Assembly (NCBI GenBank): GCA_031253985.1
Contig: JAIRVH010000188.1
Span: 1 to 64,000, forward strand
DNA: 64,000 nucleotides
Source of the DNA: Sphingobacterium sp.
GTDB lineage: Bacteria; Bacteroidota; Bacteroidia; Sphingobacteriales; Sphingobacteriaceae
Reading direction: 5' to 3'
Shown here: positions 61,314-64,000 of the stretch, in pieces
Position numbering within the stretch: position 1 is the first letter of the stretch
Layout: the number at the start of each line of letters is the position of its first letter
The notes under the pieces: generated by a model
What the model saw: the letters and a program-made list of their open reading frames with translations, nothing else
Told to the model about the DNA's origin: nothing
The model's database searches: none
Program-made: the position numbers and the translations under genes

Positions 61314-61621
61314 GCGTGATTTGCTTTTGAAAAAAGCGAATATCGGTTTTGATAGAGATAAGAATTTGTATTTTGATATAGCTGTACCAGCGGGTTTGAA
61401 AAATAAAAAAGCATTTGTAATCAAAATTAAATTAGATAAATCAAAAAAAACTGAAAACAAATTAATGGACGCAAAGATTTAAGTTCTATAACAAGCAAAA
61501 AAAGCAAGTGCCTAATTGGCAAGTAAGCGATGAGGATAAAACTATTGCGCGCATTGGTTAACTTTCAACCACCAACAAGGGAGTACGCAATTGAGCGCCT
61601 GCGACTCCCTGGATAATCATT
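61314..61621. other. Degenerate coding remnants before the sulfatase
   Basis: About 300 bp with pieces of reading frame but no whole gene. One piece (about 61315-61440) reads LLLKKANIGFDRDKNLYFDI and AVPAGLKNKKAFVIKIKLD. Another, in a different frame (61466-61561), reads WTQRFKFYNKQKKQVPNWQV and SDEDKTIARIG before a stop, like a protein C-terminus. I do not recognise the parent family. The two could be one gene broken by a frameshift. Confidence 0.4.
61578..61610 (-). terminator. Hairpin downstream of the sulfatase
   Basis: AGGGAGTACGC (61578-61588) pairs with GCGACTCCCT (61601-61610) with one bulged base and a 12-nt loop, 12 bp past the sulfatase stop. The T-run on the - strand is poor, so it is a weak terminator or a processing hairpin. 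Confidence 0.45.
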
Positions 61622-63055
61622 CTATTTTTTATGTGTGGTTACACTTGTCAATGGAAAAATAGTACTTTCGACATGTGCTTTTTCAATCAATTGACGTAAT
61701 TCTTTCACTTTATTGGGGTTTTCCTGAGCAATATTGTTTTGTTCCTTTGGATCTTTTTTGAGGTTATATAGTTCGGTTGAGGGCTGGCTGCTCGTAACTT
61801 TTTGTAAGATAAGTTTCCAATCCCCCTGACGCAAGGCTTGACGTCCCCCATCTTCGTGAAATTCCCAGCATAGATATTGATGCTGTTTTTGTTGCTTGTT
61901 TTTACCTAGCAGCGTTGGTACAAATGAGATGCCATCTGTATAATGAGGTTTGTTCGCCTGGGCGAGCTCGACCATCGTCGGCATAATATCCCAAAAAGCT
62001 CCTAAGTAACTTGAAGTTTTCCCTTCGGCAACTTTACCATGCCAATAAACAATGAAAGGGGTCTTGATACCACCTTCATAGAGGTCGCGTTTGTTGCCGC
62101 GTAACCCACCAGAACTATTGAAGAAATTGGGGTCAGCTCCGCCTTCCTTGTGCGATCCATTGTCGCTCGTAAAAATGATTATTGTATTATCCAACAGCTT
62201 GTTTTCGCGTAATCGATCAACAATTTGACCGACATACGCATCCATACGGCTTACCATACTTGCATACATGGCATGCGGTTTTTCTACCGAAGAGTAACCG
62301 GGAACAGTCGCTTGTGATCCATAGTCATTTCCTTTATGCGGTGTTTCGTCAAACCTGTCTGCATATAATTGGTAATATTTGTCATCCGGACCTGATAATT
62401 CGGCGTGAGGAAGAACGGTAGGGACATAAAGGAAAAAAGGTTTTTCTTTATTTTCATCAATAAATTCCAAGGTCTTTTCTTGGATTAATGCTGGTGCATA
62501 CTGCCCTTGTGCCATTAAACCATTGCCATGGAGTTCTATCCGCTCTTTATTATGCCAAAGATGTGTAGGGTAGTAGCGGTGGGATTGACGTTGACAGTTA
62601 TAGCCGTAAAACTCATCGAAACCTTTTTGATCAGGAGCCCCTGTTGTATTGACCATTCCAAGTCCCCATTTTCCAAACGCACCGGTTGTATATCCCGCCT
62701 GTTGGAGGAGCATAGCAAAAGTCTGTACGGAGTCCGCTAGCGGCTGTTGTCCTTCAGTTTCGATTTCTTTGTTGCCGCGCACGTAAGTGTGTCCGGTGTG
62801 TTGTCCCGTCATTAACGATGAGCGAGATGGAGCGCATACAGATGTACCAGCATAGAAATTGTCAAATTTCATTCCTCTGGAAGCCAATGAATCGATGTGC
62901 TTCGTTTCGATTTTTTGCTGACCATATACGCCTAGGTCACCATACCCTAGATCATCTGCCATAATAAGTACAATATTCGGTCTTTGGTCCTTCTTTTGAG
63001 CTATAGCAAGAGAGGCTATAGTCAAAAGAAAAGATAACATAAAAGATATTTTCAT
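61622..63055 (-). CDS. Secreted formylglycine-dependent sulfatase (S1 family)
   Basis: 477 residues from the ATG at 63055; an ATG six bases upstream adds two residues. The signal peptide is about 1-20 (LSFLLTIASLAIAQ). RPNIVLIMADDLGYGDLGVY carries the first metal Asp pair. The sulfatase signature SVCAPSRSSLMTGQHTGHT has C74 in C-x-P-S-R, which must be converted to formylglycine by a maturase. Later: GAFGKWGLG (Lys), FFLYVPTVLPHAE (His) and IIFTSDNGSHKEGG (Asp-Asn). Length fits the family. It removes sulfate from a glycan in the periplasm; the target sugar cannot be read. Divergent from a LacI gene and near an M60 PUL, it could act on sulfated mucin-like glycans, which is inference. Confidence 0.94.
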   Translation of the reverse strand: MKISFMLSFLLTIASLAIAQKKDQRPNIVLIMADDLGYGDLGVYGQQKIETKHIDSLASRGMKFDNFYAGTSVCAPSRSSLMTGQHTGHTYVRGNKEIETEGQQPLADSVQTFAMLLQQAGYTTGAFGKWGLGMVNTTGAPDQKGFDEFYGYNCQRQSHRYYPTHLWHNKERIELHGNGLMAQGQYAPALIQEKTLEFIDENKEKPFFLYVPTVLPHAELSGPDDKYYQLYADRFDETPHKGNDYGSQATVPGYSSVEKPHAMYASMVSRMDAYVGQIVDRLRENKLLDNTIIIFTSDNGSHKEGGADPNFFNSSGGLRGNKRDLYEGGIKTPFIVYWHGKVAEGKTSSYLGAFWDIMPTMVELAQANKPHYTDGISFVPTLLGKNKQQKQHQYLCWEFHEDGGRQALRQGDWKLILQKVTSSQPSTELYNLKKDPKEQNNIAQENPNKVKELRQLIEKAHVESTIFPLTSVTTHKK

Positions 63056-63350
63056 TTGCATTGGATTATTTATTCAAAATAATTTTTTTCTTAGCTAAGA
63101 CTTTTTACTAGTTTTTATATAACAGTGCAACTTAATCCATTAAAACAGTAAGATGGTCGTTTTTAGTTTTATTGACAATGGTTCGTATGCTTTTTTAGTA
63201 CTTCTATATTTAGAGAAGCATTATCCTAAAAAGGATGATCGTTAAATTTAATCATAAATATCTTTTTTAGGGTATTTATGATCATTCATAGAAGGTAATA
63301 ATCGGGTGAGAAATTAGTCTTAATTAGCTATTTATTCCTTTTTTCGTTTC

Positions 63351-63369
63351 TACGCATACGATTGTGTAA
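63351..63369. promoter_or_regulatory. Imperfect LacI-type operator between sulfatase and second LacI gene
   Basis: TACGCATACGATTGTGTAA closely matches TATGCAATCGATTGTGTAA at 59097-59115 (16 of 19 positions) and is itself an imperfect palindrome. It lies about 295 bp from the sulfatase start and 86 bp before the LacI ATG at 63455. The remaining sequence in 63056-63454 is AT-rich with no gene I can support. Confidence 0.45.
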
Positions 63370-63454
63370 TAATTTATTTCATGTTGTCATTTGTAATCTC
63401 CCATATGTTCATATTTATTTTCTAATTTCACCCTAATTTTATGAAAATGCTCTT

Positions 63455-64000
63455 ATGGCCAAATCAATTAAAGAAATAGCACAGGAACTCAATGTGTCTA
63501 AATCGACTGTTTCATTAGTCATCAATCACAAGGCCGAGCAAGCACGCATCAGCAAAGAATTGGAAAATCGCGTACTGGCATACGTTGAAAAAGTTGGTTA
63601 TAAGCCCAATGCATTGGCAAAAAGTTTAGCGACTGGACGGTCAAATACCATCGGTCTTATTGTAGAGAATATTGGGGATTCTTTCTTTGGTCCATTTGCA
63701 TTGTATGTGGAGGAATTGTTTCGGAAAAAAAATTACCATGTGCTCTACAGTAGCACACTTGGAGACTCACAAAATGCGCGTGATATCATCGATTCTATGC
63801 TGGAAAAGAAAGTGGAAGGTATTCTTTTGGCTCCCCCTGTAGATTTGGAGGAGTATCAACGAAAGATTTTGGAATATGGCGTACCACTGGTTGTTTTTGA
63901 CAGGAATTCTCCATCGGTAGATACACATTATGTTCATATTGATAATGGGGATAGCAGTAGAAAAGCATGTGAACATTTGAAGTCCATTGGCTGTCGGAAC
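63455..64000 (+). CDS. LacI/GalR family transcriptional regulator, cut by the window edge
   Basis: 182 codons are visible and the frame is open to the end. The ATG at 63455 gives MAKSIKEIAQELNVSKSTVS LVINHK, an N-terminal LacI helix-turn-helix; the two ATGs just upstream are in another frame that stops at once. The hinge VGYKPNALAKSLATGRSNTI leads into the effector domain (GLIVENIGDSFFGPFALYVE; EGILLAPPVDLEE; VPLVVFDRNSPSVDTHYVHI). Effector and end are beyond the window. Position next to the sulfatase suggests control of a neighbouring, mostly unseen, glycan locus. Confidence 0.92.
   Translation, partial: MAKSIKEIAQELNVSKSTVSLVINHKAEQARISKELENRVLAYVEKVGYKPNALAKSLATGRSNTIGLIVENIGDSFFGPFALYVEELFRKKNYHVLYSSTLGDSQNARDIIDSMLEKKVEGILLAPPVDLEEYQRKILEYGVPLVVFDRNSPSVDTHYVHIDNGDSSRKACEHLKSIGCRN

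Noticed and set aside
61285..61482. A 65-codon open frame as an independent small gene.
   Set aside because: It has no start context or domain, overlaps the fucosidase scrap and is followed by coding-like sequence in another frame; treated as a remnant.
1..64000. tRNA, rRNA, CRISPR arrays, transposases, integrases and prophage genes.
   Set aside because: None was recognised on either strand; the tandem loci look like vertical duplication rather than mobile-element insertion.

Overview
The window looks like chromosomal DNA of a Bacteroidota member, most likely family Sphingobacteriaceae (Sphingobacterium or a close relative). The reasons are five SusC/SusD outer-membrane nutrient-uptake pairs, three FecI-type sigma / FecR-type anti-sigma pairs, families typical of that group (DUF4843 and PKD-like lipoproteins, FAS1 lipoproteins, DUF5007/DUF5008-like proteins), many lipobox leaders, and starts without strong Shine-Dalgarno sequences. 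The genus is an inference. I found no tRNA, rRNA, CRISPR array, transposase or prophage gene.

Layout. (1) 1-1584: a DUF3843-like hypothetical protein with a strong terminator. (2) 1858-11062, + strand: sigma factor, FecR, SusC with STN domain, SusD, then a Tat-exported phosphocholine-type phospholipase C behind a hairpin. (3) 11311-36018, - strand: two paralogous loci in tandem, each sigma - FecR - SusC (STN) - SusD - DUF4843 lipoprotein - PKD-like lipoprotein. The upstream copy (36018-26727) is followed by a degraded TlpA gene and a retropepsin-like protease / thioredoxin / TlpA operon (25971-21871). The downstream copy (21780-12743) is followed by a secreted alpha/beta hydrolase. (4) 36484-57327, + strand: one compact run of twelve genes with no glycoside hydrolase: SusC-SusD-FAS1-DUF5007, SusC-SusD-FAS1-DUF5008, then two alkaline-phosphatase-fold/LamG lipoproteins flanking an M60 metallopeptidase, then an NHL-propeller lipoprotein. 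(5) 57566-58907: a small PLDc_N membrane protein and a convergent LacI-family regulator. (6) 59195-61561: a patch of broken or orphan pieces: a C39-like domain, an M60 N-terminal half without its catalytic domain, a response regulator split by a GGATT-repeat frameshift, and an alpha-L-fucosidase (GH29-like) scrap. (7) 61622-63055 (-): a secreted sulfatase, divergent from a second LacI-family gene (63455 onward) cut by the window edge.

How the parts fit. The - strand loci look like sigma/anti-sigma trans-envelope signalling systems that sense substrate through the STN domain of SusC. The + strand twelve-gene run has no sigma/FecR pair. A perfect LacI-type palindrome (GCAATCGATTGC) lies 145 bp before it. 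The same CAATCGATTG core lies upstream of the LacI gene and upstream of the truncated M60 gene, and a near-copy lies between the sulfatase and the second LacI gene. I infer a LacI-controlled regulon. M60 peptidases are known for cutting O-glycosylated, mucin-like proteins. With a sulfatase and a fucosidase relic nearby, the locus plausibly targets sulfated or fucosylated glycoprotein. That substrate assignment is inference only.

Most notable items: the peptidase-centred, hydrolase-free PUL with a probable pseudoenzyme partner, the shared LacI palindromes, the GGATT-repeat-split response regulator, and a conserved leader-like element in front of the FecR genes that recurs before the protease/thioredoxin operon.
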